From assembly GCF_002929375.1 (NCBI RefSeq), contig NZ_PJIP01000001.1, positions 124,001 through 188,000 of the forward strand: a stretch of DNA of 64,000 bases, written 5' to 3'. The translations under genes and the position numbers were made by a program. Positions 25,666 through 36,344 of this stretch are shown here, piece by piece. Below the pieces are notes generated by a model. That model made no database searches and was not told the origin of the DNA. It saw nothing but the letters and a program-made list of their open reading frames with translations. The DNA comes from Arthrobacter sp. DWC3. GTDB taxonomy: Bacteria; Actinomycetota; Actinomycetes; Actinomycetales; Micrococcaceae. Positions within the stretch are counted from its first letter, which is position 1. Every line of letters begins with the position of its first letter.

Positions 25666-27297
25666 TCAGCTGATGACGCCGTCCACGAGCGCCTTCGCCT
25701 CGGCCTGCACCTGCTTGAGGTGATCCTCGCCGCGGAACGATTCCGCGTAGATCTTGTACACGTCCTCGGTGCCCGAGGGACGGGCCGCGAACCAGGCGTT
25801 CTCGGTGGTGACCTTGAGGCCTCCCACGGGCGCGCCGTTGCCGGGGGCCTCCGTCAGGCGCGCGGTGATCTCCTCGCCGGCGAGGGTGGTCGCCGTGACG
25901 TCCGACGGCGAGAGCTTCCCCAGCGCGGCCTTCTGCTCCCGCGTCGCGGCGGCGTCGATCCGCGCGTACACGGGCGCGCCGAAGCGCTCGGTCAGCCCGG
26001 CGTAGTGCTGCGACGGCGTCTTCCCCGTCACGGCGGTGATCTCGGAGGCCAGCAGGGCCAGGAGGAGGCCGTCCTTGTCGGTGCTCCAGGGCGTGCCGTC
26101 GAGGCGGAGGAACGAGGCGCCGGCCGATTCCTCGCCCCCGAAGGCGAGTTCGCCACTGAGCAGGCCGGGCACGAACCACTTGAAGCCCACGGGGACCTCC
26201 TGCAGCACGCGGCCGAGGTCCGCCGCCACGCGGTCGATGATCGACGACGACACGAGGGTCTTGCCGATCACGGCGTCCGCCCGCCAGTTCGGCCGGTTCG
26301 CGTACAGGTACTGGATGGCGACGGCGAGGTAGTGGTTCGGGTTCATCAGCCCGGCGTCGGGGGTGACGATGCCGTGCCGGTCGGCGTCGGCGTCGTTGCC
26401 CGTGGCGATGTCGAACTCCGTGGCCCGCTTGATCAGGGATGCCATCGCGGCCGGCGACGAGCAGTCCATGCGGATCTTCTCGTCCCAGTCGAGCGTCATG
26501 AACGCCCACTGCGGGTCGACGGCCGGGTTCACCACCGTCAGGTTGAGGTTGTGGCGTTCGCCGATGGCACCCCAGTAGTCCACCGAGGCACCGCCCATCG
26601 GGTCCGCGCCGATGTGCACGCCCGCGGCCCGGATGGCGTCGAGGTTCAGCACGGACGGGAGGTCGTCGACGTAGTGCTGCAGGAAGTCGTAGCTGCTGAT
26701 GCCCGCGGCCGTGCGGGCCTGCGCGATCGGCAGGCGCTTGACCTCGCGCAGGCCGCCCTCGAGGAGGTCGTTGGCGCGGTTCGCGATCCAGTTGGTGGCG
26801 TCCGAATCGGCGGGGCCGCCGTGCGGGGGGTTGTACTTGAAGCCGCCGTCGCCCGGCGGGTTGTGCGAGGGCGTGATCACGATGCCGTCGGCCCGCTCGG
26901 TGCGCGTCGCGTTGTAGGTGAGGATGGCGTGGGAGACGGCGGGGGTGGGGGTGTAGGCGCCGCGCGCGTCGATGAGGACGCTCACGCTGTTCGCCGCCAG
27001 CACCTCGAGGGCCGTGTTCTGCGCCGGCTCGGAGAGGGCGTGCGTGTCCTTGCCCATGAACAGCGGGCCGGTGATGCCCTGCCCGGCGCGGTACTCCACG
27101 ATGGCCTGCGTGATCGCCGCGATGTGTCCCTCGTTGAAGGAGGACTTGAGCGACGAGCCGCGGTGCCCGGAGGTCCCGAAGGCCACGCGCTGCGCGGGAT
27201 CCCCCAGGTCGGGTTCGACGTCGAAGTACGCGTCGAGCAGTTTGGTCACGTCGACGAGGTCGCTGGGGAGGGCTACGGTGCCCGCTCGGTTAGCCAT
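25666..27297 (-). CDS. pgm: Phosphoglucomutase (alpha-D-glucose-1-phosphate specific)
   Basis: The 543-residue enzyme interconverts glucose-1-P and glucose-6-P, linking glycolysis with glycogen/trehalose and cell-wall sugar nucleotides. [17 protein letters not shown] matches the actinobacterial Pgm start. FGTSGHRG is at 40-47, phosphoserine S144 is in TPSHNPPGD, the Mg site GNDADADR is near 303, and FGGEESAG and ARPSGTED follow in the later domains. Length matches E. coli Pgm (546). The frame is open 27 codons further upstream, but the family start at 27297 is preferred. It converges with the aldehyde dehydrogenase gene, four bases apart. Confidence 0.95.
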   Translation of the reverse strand: MANRAGTVALPSDLVDVTKLLDAYFDVEPDLGDPAQRVAFGTSGHRGSSLKSSFNEGHIAAITQAIVEYRAGQGITGPLFMGKDTHALSEPAQNTALEVLAANSVSVLIDARGAYTPTPAVSHAILTYNATRTERADGIVITPSHNPPGDGGFKYNPPHGGPADSDATNWIANRANDLLEGGLREVKRLPIAQARTAAGISSYDFLQHYVDDLPSVLNLDAIRAAGVHIGADPMGGASVDYWGAIGERHNLNLTVVNPAVDPQWAFMTLDWDEKIRMDCSSPAAMASLIKRATEFDIATGNDADADRHGIVTPDAGLMNPNHYLAVAIQYLYANRPNWRADAVIGKTLVSSSIIDRVAADLGRVLQEVPVGFKWFVPGLLSGELAFGGEESAGASFLRLDGTPWSTDKDGLLLALLASEITAVTGKTPSQHYAGLTERFGAPVYARIDAAATREQKAALGKLSPSDVTATTLAGEEITARLTEAPGNGAPVGGLKVTTENAWFAARPSGTEDVYKIYAESFRGEDHLKQVQAEAKALVDGVIS

Positions 27298-27417
27298 GGC
27301 CCCAGCATGCCAAAGAACGCCCGCGATTACATCCGTCGTTGCCCGCCCCTCGATCATCAGTAAGCTGAGTATCAGCACCCGGCCACGGGGGCAGACGGAT
27401 CACGGGAAGGCACCACC

Positions 27418-27585
27418 ATGAGCGAGAAGCCCAGCGACATCCCCACCGGAGACCCCGAGGAGCAGGGCGCGGAGGCGGCCGGCAAGCTCGAGGAGCAGGA
27501 CGCCGGCGGCTACGGCGGACCCGGCACCGAGGACGAGATCGCCCCCGACTTCGAGGTGGACAACGACGGCGGTTCCGGCGACTGA
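27418..27585 (+). CDS. Small acidic hydrophilic protein (55 aa)
   Basis: A complete 56-codon frame with ATG, a GGGAAGG nine bases upstream and GC-rich third positions. The product is unusually acidic (Glu and Asp make up nearly a third of residues), rich in Gly and Ala, with no cysteine, tryptophan or hydrophobic core, so it is probably disordered. It sits between divergent pgm and the forward glycerate kinase gene. I do not recognise a family. Similar acidic small proteins are often stress-induced; that is only an analogy. Confidence 0.65.
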   Translation: MSEKPSDIPTGDPEEQGAEAAGKLEEQDAGGYGGPGTEDEIAPDFEVDNDGGSGD

Positions 27586-27616
27586 CGGGTCCCTGACGGC
27601 CTGACCGGCCCCCGGC

Positions 27617-27622
27617 TAGGGT
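27617..27622 (+). promoter_or_regulatory. Leaderless -10 box of the glycerate kinase gene
   Basis: TAGGGT stands exactly six bases before the GTG start at 27629, with no separate ribosome binding site. Confidence 0.5.
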
Positions 27623-27628
27623 GAGGGC

Positions 27629-28825
27629 GTGACCACGCCCGCGCCCCTCCGCCCGCTCAGGATCGTCCTCGCACCGGACTCCCTCAAGGGCAGCCTCCCC
27701 GCAGCGGAGGCTGCCCTCGCCATGTCCGCGGGAGTGCGTGCAGCCGCCGCACGGCTCCGCCACCCCGACCCCGACGTCGTCCTGGTCCCGCTCGCAGACG
27801 GCGGGGAGGGCACGCTGGACGCGCTCCTCACCGCGTGGTCGGTGGAGGCGCGGACCACGGTGTGCCACGACGCCGCAGGCCGCGCACGCACCGCGCGGTA
27901 CGGCATCTCCGCGCCCGGCACCGCGTCCGGCCTCCCGGTCCGGGGCGTCCTCGAGGCGGCGGAGGCCAACGGGCTGCCCCTCGTGGCCGATCGCCCCCTC
28001 GACGCCCTCACCGCCACGAGCTACGGCGTCGGCGAGATCGCCGTCCGTCTCCTCGACGACGGCGCGGACGAGATCCTCCTCTGCATCGGCGGATCGGCGA
28101 CCACCGACGGCGGGGTCGGCCTGCTCTCCGCGCTGGGCGCCCGCTTCCTCGACGCGGACGGCGCGCCCCTCGAACCGGGCGGCGGCGCCCTGGCCGCCCT
28201 GGCGTCCATCGACATCGGCGCCCTGCACCCGCGCGCGCGCAGCGTGCGATGGCGCATCGCGGTCGACGTCGACAACCCCCTGTGCGGCCCGCGCGGCGCG
28301 GCCGCCGTCTTCGGTCCGCAGAAGGGCGCGACGCCGGATGACGTCGTGGTGCTGGACGCCGGCCTGGCCCACCTGGCGCGCGTCGTGGAGGACGCCACGG
28401 GCACGTCGATGCTCGAGGTCCCCGGCGCCGGCGCCGCGGGCGGGCTGCCGGCGGTGCTCGTCCCGTACCTCGACGCGGAGATCGTGCCCGGCTCAGCCCT
28501 CGTCGCGGACGCCGTCGGGCTCTCCGGCGCCCTCGCCGGTGCGGACCTCGTGCTCACCGGGGAGGGGTCCCTGGATGCGCAGTCGCTCGGGGGAAAGGTG
28601 GTGCGGGCCGTCGCCCGGGCCGCGCCCGGGGGCTGCGCCGTCGTCGCGATCGCCGGACGCGTGCAGCTCACCGCGGCCGAGGTACAGGACGCCGGCCTGG
28701 CGGCGGCGTTCTCCCTCGCCACCGGCCCCATGGCGCTCGACGAGCTGATCCAGGGGGCGGGACCGCTGATGGAGGAGGCCGCAGCGCAGGTCTACGGCGT
28801 CTTCGGTGCGGGCCGCCTGGGCTAG
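27629..28825 (+). CDS. Glycerate kinase (GlxK/GarK family)
   Basis: The 398-residue enzyme phosphorylates D-glycerate with ATP, feeding glycolate/glyoxylate or serine-derived carbon into lower glycolysis. Family marks are IVLAPDSLKGSLPAAEAALAM (12-32), PLADGGEGTLDAL (53-65), IGGSATTDGGVGLL near 151, and TGEGSLDAQSLGGK near 311. GTG is the start; its last four bases overlap the convergent acyl-CoA synthetase. It could yield 2- or 3-phosphoglycerate; the sequence does not distinguish. Confidence 0.94.
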   Translation: MTTPAPLRPLRIVLAPDSLKGSLPAAEAALAMSAGVRAAAARLRHPDPDVVLVPLADGGEGTLDALLTAWSVEARTTVCHDAAGRARTARYGISAPGTASGLPVRGVLEAAEANGLPLVADRPLDALTATSYGVGEIAVRLLDDGADEILLCIGGSATTDGGVGLLSALGARFLDADGAPLEPGGGALAALASIDIGALHPRARSVRWRIAVDVDNPLCGPRGAAAVFGPQKGATPDDVVVLDAGLAHLARVVEDATGTSMLEVPGAGAAGGLPAVLVPYLDAEIVPGSALVADAVGLSGALAGADLVLTGEGSLDAQSLGGKVVRAVARAAPGGCAVVAIAGRVQLTAAEVQDAGLAAAFSLATGPMALDELIQGAGPLMEEAAAQVYGVFGAGRLG

Positions 28826-30342
28826 ACCTTGATCTCGCGCTTGAGGATCTTGCCCGTGGGGCCCTTCGGGAGCGCGTCCACCAGCACCACGCGGCGCGGG
28901 TACTTGTAGGCGGCGACGCGCTCCTTCGCGAAGTCCACGATCTCGGCGCCGAGCGCCTCGCGGGCGGCGTCGTCGGCCGGGACGTGCTCTGCCTTGATGC
29001 CGATGACCGCCACGATCTCCTCGCCGTGCAGGTCGTCCGGCACGCCGATCACGGCGGCCTCCGCCACGGCGGGGTGCTCGTAGAGCACCTCCTCCACCTC
29101 GCGCGGGTAGACGTTGTAGCCGCCGCGGAGGATCACGTCCTTCTTGCGGTCCACGATGAAGATCAGGCCGTCCTCGTCCACGCGGGCGAGGTCCCCGGTG
29201 CGGAACCAGCCGTCGGGGATGGCCGCCTCCGTGGCGTCCGGGTTCTCCCAGTAGCCCTTCATGACGCAGTGCCCACGCACGGCGAGCTCGCCCACCTCGC
29301 CCTGCGGCACCTCTGTGCCCTCGGGATCGAGCATGCGCACCTCCACGCCGTCCACGGGTGTGCCGATGGAGCCGGGCTTCCGCAGGTGGCCCACGCGATT
29401 GAAGCTGACGATCGGGGACGTCTCCGACAACCCGTAGCCTTCCAGGAGGTCGGCGCCGAAGACGCGCTCGAACTCGTGCAGCACCTCGACCGGGAGCGCC
29501 GAACCGCCGGAGACGGCCACACGGACGGAGGAGAGGTCCGTGGCCGTGACATCCGGATGCCGGAGCATCGCGATGTACATCGTGGGGACGCCCTCGAAGA
29601 TGGTGACACGGTCGCGGGCGATGATCCCGAGCGCCTTGCCGGGCTCGAAGCGCGGCAGGAGGGTGACCGTGGCGCCCGTGAGGACGGCCGCGTTGAGCGC
29701 GCACGTCTGACCGAAGATGTGGAAGAACGGCAGGCCGCCGAAGAGCACCTCACCCTCCTTGGTGCCCATGAGGTCCCGGGAGATCTCCGTGTTGCGGGAG
29801 AGGTTCGTGTGCGAGAGCGTGGCGCCCTTGGGGCGGCCGGTGGTACCGGAGGTATACAGCACGACGGCGGTGTCCTCGCCGTCGAGTTCCACGACGCCGG
29901 GCGTGGGCTCGGCGGCGGACACGCGCTGCATGAACGTGGTGCTGTCCACGGCGACGACCGTCACGGGATCGCCGGACCCCCCGGCCTCGTCGGCGCCCGC
30001 CTGCGCCTCCGCGAGGATGCCTTCCCAGGCGAAGACGAGCCGGGCGCCCGAATCGGTCAGGTGGTACGCCACCTCGCGTCCCTTGAGCAGCGGGTTCAGC
30101 GGCACCACGACGGCGCCCGCCCGGAGCACTCCGTAGTAGACGAATGCCATCTGAGGAATATTCGGCATGACGAGGGCCACGCGGTCGCCGCGCTGCACGC
30201 CCTGCTCGGCGAGGATGGTCGCGACCTTCTGGCTGAGCACCTCGAGGGCGCCGAACGTGACCTCCACGTCGTCGAGCTTGATGGCCACGGCCGAGGGGCT
30301 CCTCGTCGCGGTGGCCACGAGGTTGTTGGCGAGGTTCGGCAC
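28822..30342 (-). CDS. Long-chain fatty-acid-CoA ligase (AMP-binding)
   Basis: The 506-residue acyl-activating enzyme forms acyl-AMP and then acyl-CoA. It shows the P-loop YTSGTTGRPKGA near 159-170, YGLSETSP near 300, the TGD motif in RTGDLARVDEDG, and the C-terminal lysine in KGPTGKILKREIKV. The GTG at 30342 is chosen because AAGGAGA lies seven bases upstream; the open frame continues 30 codons further but without a ribosome site. Chain-length preference is unknown. The preceding aldehyde dehydrogenase/SDR pair 3 kb away would make suitable fatty acid substrates, but there is no operon link. Confidence 0.92.
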   Translation of the reverse strand: MPNLANNLVATATRSPSAVAIKLDDVEVTFGALEVLSQKVATILAEQGVQRGDRVALVMPNIPQMAFVYYGVLRAGAVVVPLNPLLKGREVAYHLTDSGARLVFAWEGILAEAQAGADEAGGSGDPVTVVAVDSTTFMQRVSAAEPTPGVVELDGEDTAVVLYTSGTTGRPKGATLSHTNLSRNTEISRDLMGTKEGEVLFGGLPFFHIFGQTCALNAAVLTGATVTLLPRFEPGKALGIIARDRVTIFEGVPTMYIAMLRHPDVTATDLSSVRVAVSGGSALPVEVLHEFERVFGADLLEGYGLSETSPIVSFNRVGHLRKPGSIGTPVDGVEVRMLDPEGTEVPQGEVGELAVRGHCVMKGYWENPDATEAAIPDGWFRTGDLARVDEDGLIFIVDRKKDVILRGGYNVYPREVEEVLYEHPAVAEAAVIGVPDDLHGEEIVAVIGIKAEHVPADDAAREALGAEIVDFAKERVAAYKYPRRVVLVDALPKGPTGKILKREIKV

Positions 30343-30438
30343 GCGATCTCCTTCGATCTTCGGTACGTCTGCAGCAGCGCCCGGTACGGATGTTACCGGT
30401 GGGTAGAAGTCTGTTGGATCAGGGGCGCCCACGCAACA

Positions 30439-30466
30439 GGCCCCGTCCGGGGTAGCGGACGGGGCC
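30439..30466. terminator. Hairpin terminator after the peptide transporter gene
   Basis: A perfect ten-base-pair stem (30439-30448 with 30457-30466) with an eight-base loop lies 25 bases beyond the reverse-strand stop at 30491, ahead of the acyl-CoA ligase promoter. Confidence 0.7.
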
Positions 30467-30490
30467 TTGTGGGCGGTGTGGAGGCAGGCG

Positions 30491-31954
<1,464 letters not shown>

Positions 31955-33394
31955 TCACTCCATGGTGCCACCGGGTGCATGGGGTGTAAATCCGGCGCTG
32001 CCCGACCGGAGGGCCTCGACCTGTGCCGTCACGGCGAGCAGCTGGGCCTCCTCCCCGGGGCGTCCGATGAGCTGCACGCTCATCGAGAGGCCGTCCGGGA
32101 GGCGCAGCGTGGGGACGGTCACGGCCGGCAGGCCGCACACGTTGACCATCGAGGTGTAGGGCGAGTACTGGCACTGCCGGAGGTAGTCGGTGTCGCCGTC
32201 GGCGTCGGTGTACCACCCGAGGGGGCGGGGCGTCATGGCCACCGCCGGGGTCAGGACCATGTCGTAGCGGGAGTACTGCTCGATCGTGTCCTGCTCGAAC
32301 CGGCGCAGCACCTCCACGGCGCCGACGAGGTCGGCGGCGGACCGGCCCAGGGCACGACGGCGCAGCACGCGCGTGATGTCCGTGAGCCGGTCCTCGCGGT
32401 CGTCCGGGATGGGTGCTGCGGCGAGCCCCGCGGTCCACACGAGCTGGAAGGCGTCGTGGTAGCGGCGGTCGTAGGTCAGGTCGGCCTCGACGACGTCGTG
32501 CCCGGCCCGCTGCAGCAGCTGGATCCCGGCGTGGAACGCGTCCGTCGCGGCGGTGTCCAGGGTGATGTCCATCGCGCCGGCGAACGGCGAGGCCGTGCTC
32601 ACGCCGATGCGGAAGCGGCCCTCGGCGCGCAGGGCGGCCTCCGTGAAGGACCCGGGATAGCGGGAGGCCGCGCTCGTGGGCCGGTAGTTCGGCTCCCGCA
32701 CCAGGGCGTCGAGGAGCAGCCCCGCGTCCACGGCGGACCGGGCCAGGGGGCCGGCGACCACGAACTGGCCGAGGTCCGCCTGCCCCGAGCCCGAGGGCAC
32801 GCGGCCACGGTTCGGTTTGAGGCCCACCAGTCCGGTCGCGGCCGCCGGGATGCGGATCGACCCGCCGCCGTCGGTCCCCGGCGCGAACGGGATCATCCCC
32901 GCGGCCACCGCCGCCGCGCTGCCGCCGGACGATCCGGCCGGGCTGAGGCGCGGATGCAGCGGATTGCGCGCCGGGGGTGCCACGAGGTTCTCGCTGTAGC
33001 AGCTGAGCCCGAACTCGGGGACCTGGGTCTTGCCGAGGCTGATGGCGCCCGCGCGTCGGAGCACCGCCGCCAGGGGTGCGTCCTGCTCGGCGACGGCGTG
33101 CTCGAGCGCGGCCGTGCCGAGCGTGGTCCGCACACCGGCCACGTCCGTGAGGTCCTTGTGCGCCAGGGGTACGCCGTGCAGGGCTCCGAGCGCCGCCCCG
33201 GAGCTGCGCAGGGCATCCGCGTGGTCGGCGGCCCGGAGGGCGTCGTCGTGCGTGACGGTGAGGAAGGCCCCGAGCTCCGGGTTCATCGCGTCGATGCGCC
33301 GGAGGAAGTGCTCCGTGGCCTCACGGGCGCCGACGGCCCCACGGGCCAGGGCGTCACGGAGGGTGAGTGCGGAGAGGTCGTGCAGTTCGCTCAT
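31955..33394 (-). CDS. Amidase signature family enzyme
   Basis: The 479-residue amidase hydrolyses carboxamides through a Ser-cisSer-Lys triad: K80 in PLAHKDLTD, the cis-Ser in [10 protein letters not shown] (S155/S156) and nucleophile S179 in [10 protein letters not shown]. It lacks the GatA-specific context (no gatC or gatB nearby), so it is a stand-alone amidase rather than a tRNA amidotransferase subunit. No signal peptide. The ATG at 33394 is the family start. The stop overlaps the GTG of the peptide transporter, and the gene is the first in that two-gene reverse operon. Confidence 0.92.
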   Translation of the reverse strand: MSELHDLSALTLRDALARGAVGAREATEHFLRRIDAMNPELGAFLTVTHDDALRAADHADALRSSGAALGALHGVPLAHKDLTDVAGVRTTLGTAALEHAVAEQDAPLAAVLRRAGAISLGKTQVPEFGLSCYSENLVAPPARNPLHPRLSPAGSSGGSAAAVAAGMIPFAPGTDGGGSIRIPAAATGLVGLKPNRGRVPSGSGQADLGQFVVAGPLARSAVDAGLLLDALVREPNYRPTSAASRYPGSFTEAALRAEGRFRIGVSTASPFAGAMDITLDTAATDAFHAGIQLLQRAGHDVVEADLTYDRRYHDAFQLVWTAGLAAAPIPDDREDRLTDITRVLRRRALGRSAADLVGAVEVLRRFEQDTIEQYSRYDMVLTPAVAMTPRPLGWYTDADGDTDYLRQCQYSPYTSMVNVCGLPAVTVPTLRLPDGLSMSVQLIGRPGEEAQLLAVTAQVEALRSGSAGFTPHAPGGTME

Positions 33395-33532
33395 GGGGCT
33401 CCAGTCGGCAGCGGGCCGTCGCGGGCCATCCCGTGCGAAGGCCCTGGCGGGACGACAAGGACAACTATAGGAGCGCCGGCCGGACGGGCGTGGTGATGGC
33501 GGTGCCGCGCCGGGCCGTGAAAGGGTAGGTGC

Positions 33533-33859
33533 ATGAGCGAACCCCAGAACGTCCCGGTGACCGCCGTACCCGACGACGCCCGGATCCTCGATGTGCGCGA
33601 GGACTACGAGTGGGAGGCGGGCCACGTGGACGGAGCCCTGCACGTCCCCCTCGACCAGCTCCCCGCCCGGCTCGGGGAACTGGACCCGGACGAGGACCTC
33701 CACGTCATCTGCCGCAGCGGCGGGCGCTCGCAGCGCGCGGCCGAATGGCTCGAGGGCAACGGCTACACCGCCATCAACGTCAGCGGCGGGATGGGCGCGT
33801 GGCTCGAGGCGGGCAAGCCCATGGTCTCCGAGACGGGGAGCGAGCCCACGGTCCTGTGA
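33533..33859 (+). CDS. Rhodanese-like domain protein
   Basis: A single-domain rhodanese of 108 residues. ILDVREDYEWEAGHVDGALHVP (18-39) and the active-site loop CRSGGRS with C60 are typical of small sulfurtransferases of the GlpE/PspE type that carry a persulfide. AGAA-rich sequence and a GGTAGGTGC precede the ATG; no strong ribosome site. Its stop overlaps the pheA start codon by three bases, so they are coupled, although no metabolic link between sulfur transfer and phenylalanine synthesis is obvious. Confidence 0.93.
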   Translation: MSEPQNVPVTAVPDDARILDVREDYEWEAGHVDGALHVPLDQLPARLGELDPDEDLHVICRSGGRSQRAAEWLEGNGYTAINVSGGMGAWLEAGKPMVSETGSEPTVL

Positions 33860-34872
33860 CCGGCCCGTCCAGTCCCGACGCCTCGTCCTACGCCTACCTG
33901 GGTCCGGAGGGCACCTTCACCGAAGCGGCCCTGCTGCAGGTGCCGGGTGCCGGAGCGGCCCGCCGCGTCCCGGCGTCGACCGTGAACGCTGCCCTCGACG
34001 CCGTGCGGACGGGATCCGTCGACGCCGCGATGGTGCCCATCGAGAACTCGGTGGAGGGCGGCGTGAGCGCCACGCTCGATGCCATCGCCGTCGGCGATCC
34101 GCTGCGGATCCTGCGCGAGGAACTCGTGCCCATCACCTTCGTGCTCGCCGCCAGGCCGGGGGCGACCCTGGCTGCGGTCCGCCGCATCGCCACCCACGGC
34201 CACGCCTGGGCGCAGTGCCGTACCTGGGTCGACGTGCATGTTCCTGGTGCGGAATACTTCCCGGCGTCGTCGACCGCTGCGGCGGCCTACGGCCTTGGGG
34301 ATGCTGCCGGCGGTGACGCCGCCTCCCGGGATCCCTCGGGCGCCGGCGCCTACGACGCGGCGATCTGCTCCCCGCTCGTGGCCGAGCGCCTCGGCCTCGC
34401 GGTCCTCGGCACGGACATCGGGGACGTCACCGACGCCGTCACGCGGTTCGTCCTCGTCGGCCGACCGGACGCCCTGCCGCCGCGCACCGGGTCGGACAAG
34501 ACCACCCTCGTGATCCCCCTGCCCGAGGACCGCCCGGGCGCCCTGATGCAGATCCTGGACCAGTTCGCCGCGCGGGGCGTGAACCTCAGCCGGATCGAGT
34601 CGCGGCCCACGGGACAGTTCCTCGGCGACTACTTCTTCAGCGTGGACGCCGACGGCCACGTGGAGGACGCGCGCATCGCCGATGCCCTGAAGGGACTGCA
34701 CCGCATCAGCCCCGGACTGCGCTTCCTCGGGTCCTACCCGCGCGCGGACCGCCGCTCGCCCGCCGTCGAACGCCACACCTCCGACGACGCCTTCGGTGCC
34801 GCCGACACCTGGCTCGCCACCATCCTCCGCCCCGGGCCGGACGCTGCACCGTCGGAGGCTGAAGCACAGTAG
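33856..34872 (+). CDS. pheA: Prephenate dehydratase
   Basis: The 338-residue enzyme converts prephenate to phenylpyruvate in phenylalanine synthesis. The N-terminal dehydratase domain opens AYLGPEGTFTEAAL (13-26), has PIENSVEGGV (61-70), and ends at the catalytic TRF motif (196-198). A C-terminal ACT domain holds the phenylalanine feedback site: GAL at 228-230 and ESRP at 248-251. There is no chorismate mutase domain. A glycine- and alanine-rich insert of about 18 residues at 148-165 is not usual for the family. The GTG start overlaps the rhodanese stop. Confidence 0.95.
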   Translation: MTGPSSPDASSYAYLGPEGTFTEAALLQVPGAGAARRVPASTVNAALDAVRTGSVDAAMVPIENSVEGGVSATLDAIAVGDPLRILREELVPITFVLAARPGATLAAVRRIATHGHAWAQCRTWVDVHVPGAEYFPASSTAAAAYGLGDAAGGDAASRDPSGAGAYDAAICSPLVAERLGLAVLGTDIGDVTDAVTRFVLVGRPDALPPRTGSDKTTLVIPLPEDRPGALMQILDQFAARGVNLSRIESRPTGQFLGDYFFSVDADGHVEDARIADALKGLHRISPGLRFLGSYPRADRRSPAVERHTSDDAFGAADTWLATILRPGPDAAPSEAEAQ

Positions 34873-34916
34873 GCTTACTATCGAAGGTCCTCCTCCGATC
34901 GAAGGCTGGTTCCCCG

Positions 34917-35891
34917 ATGGCTCGATTGCGCCGCAGCAACACGCGCAGGCCCGGTATCACCCGACGCCGCCACGGCAAGGGCTTCAGCTACCGCGCCCCG
35001 AACGGCGAGCTGCTGCAGGATCGCGACGAGATCACGCGCATCAGGGACCTCGTGATCCCGCCGGCGTGGAAGGACGTGTGGATCGCCCCGTACCCGAACG
35101 GGCACGTCCAGGCGATCGGCACCGACGACGCCGGACGGCGCCAGTACATGTACCACCCCGCCTGGCGTGAGCAGAAGGACCGCGAGAAGTTCGACCGCGC
35201 CCTGGATTTCGGCGCCAAGCTCCCGAGCGCCCGCCGCGTCATCACGCAGCATCTGCGCAGCGACGGCCTCTCGCGGGAGCGGGCGTTCGCCGCGGCGCTG
35301 CGGATCGTGGACTCGGGAGCCCTCAGGATCGGCTCCGCGCAGTACGCGGAGGCCAACGGGTCCTTCGGCGTGACCACCCTCCTCGTGGAGCACTGCAGCA
35401 TCGAGGGGCACACCATCGCCTTCGACTTCCCCGGCAAGAGCGGGCAGCACTGGGACACCGTCCTCGAGGACGAGGACCTCGCCGGCGCGCTGCGCCCCAT
35501 GATGGAGCGCGAGGACGCCGACACCGTGCTCGCGTACCAGAGCGACGACGGCAAGTGGCACCACGTGGACGGGTCGCTGCTCAACGAATTCCTCCGGCAG
35601 GTCACCGGCGGTCCCTTCACGGCGAAGGACTTCAGGACCTGGCAGGCCACCGTGGTGGCCGCGATGGCCCTCGCCAAGGAGGACATCAAGGCCACGAGCC
35701 GCACCGCCCGCCAGAAGGCCGTCACCGCCACCATGAAGGCCGTCGCCGACCACCTCGGCAACACCCCCACCGTGGCCCGGAGCTCCTACGTGGACCCGCG
35801 GCTCGTGGACCGTTTCATGAGCGGCGAGGTCATCCCGATCACCACCTATTCGGCCTCCGAGAAGGCCGTGCAGGAACTCCTGCGCGACTGA
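34917..35891 (+). CDS. DNA topoisomerase IB (poxvirus/bacterial type)
   Basis: This 324-residue type IB enzyme relaxes DNA through a 3'-phosphotyrosine. GISYRAPNGELL-like sequence and IPPAWKDVWIAPYPNGHVQA (48-67) form the N-terminal domain. The catalytic domain shows the Arg and Lys residues of TLLVEHCSIEG onward, the TGGPFTAKDFRTW motif near 231, and nucleophile Y291 in VARSSYVDPRLVD. Length equals that of D. radiodurans topoisomerase IB. It is a single gene 44 bases after pheA. Topoisomerase IB is patchy in bacteria and additional to essential TopA and gyrase. Confidence 0.95.
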   Translation: MARLRRSNTRRPGITRRRHGKGFSYRAPNGELLQDRDEITRIRDLVIPPAWKDVWIAPYPNGHVQAIGTDDAGRRQYMYHPAWREQKDREKFDRALDFGAKLPSARRVITQHLRSDGLSRERAFAAALRIVDSGALRIGSAQYAEANGSFGVTTLLVEHCSIEGHTIAFDFPGKSGQHWDTVLEDEDLAGALRPMMEREDADTVLAYQSDDGKWHHVDGSLLNEFLRQVTGGPFTAKDFRTWQATVVAAMALAKEDIKATSRTARQKAVTATMKAVADHLGNTPTVARSSYVDPRLVDRFMSGEVIPITTYSASEKAVQELLRD

Positions 35892-35900
35892 ACCCGCGCG

Positions 35901-35929
35901 TTTCCAACCATCCCGTTCGTCAGTACGCT
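35901..35929 (+). promoter_or_regulatory. Predicted promoter of the acidic repeat protein
   Basis: TTTCCA (35901-35906) and TACGCT (35924-35929) are spaced by 17 bases, about 50 bases before the ATG at 35979, itself preceded by GAAAGG. Confidence 0.35.
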
Positions 35930-35978
35930 GGCAGCGGGCGCCCCACGAGGAGCGCATCCTTCGACGAAAGGCAGAATC

Positions 35979-36344
35979 ATGACCGAGAAGGCTCATGGAG
36001 GACACATCGTCAACCCCGACGAGGGCGACGTCAACCGCAACGAGGGTGACGGCTCCACCTCGGACCCGAACTGGCGCGGCGACCTGGGCGACCAGGGCAA
36101 CGACGTCCGTTTCGCGGAGGAGCAGGCCCTGATCGAGGACCAGGCCGGCCGCGCCGACCGCGACACCACCAGCGGGGTGGGCGCCGCCGAGGAGGGCACG
36201 TACACGAGCGCCGAGCCGGCCGGCGAATCCGGCGGCTACACCTCCGCGGAGGATCCGGCCGAGGAGGGCTCCTACACGGACGTGGACCGTCCCCTCGTCG
36301 ACGAGCCGGAAGGCCAGGGCGGGTACACCGACACGGACCGCTAG
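35979..36344 (+). CDS. Acidic disordered protein with GxYT repeats (121 aa)
   Basis: The product is hydrophilic and strongly acidic, with no cysteine and no membrane segment. The C-terminal half is built of four imperfect repeats around Gly-(Gly/Thr/Ser)-Tyr-Thr followed by Ser/Asp and acidic residues, spaced about 14-20 residues. The N-terminal half has HIVNPDEGDVN and DPNWRGDLGDQGND. I do not recognise a described domain, although glutamate- and tyrosine-rich proteins like this occur in Arthrobacter relatives. GAAAGG lies eight bases before the ATG. Its regular Tyr-Thr spacing may reflect binding or phosphorylation sites; that is speculation. Confidence 0.75.
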   Translation: MTEKAHGGHIVNPDEGDVNRNEGDGSTSDPNWRGDLGDQGNDVRFAEEQALIEDQAGRADRDTTSGVGAAEEGTYTSAEPAGESGGYTSAEDPAEEGSYTDVDRPLVDEPEGQGGYTDTDR

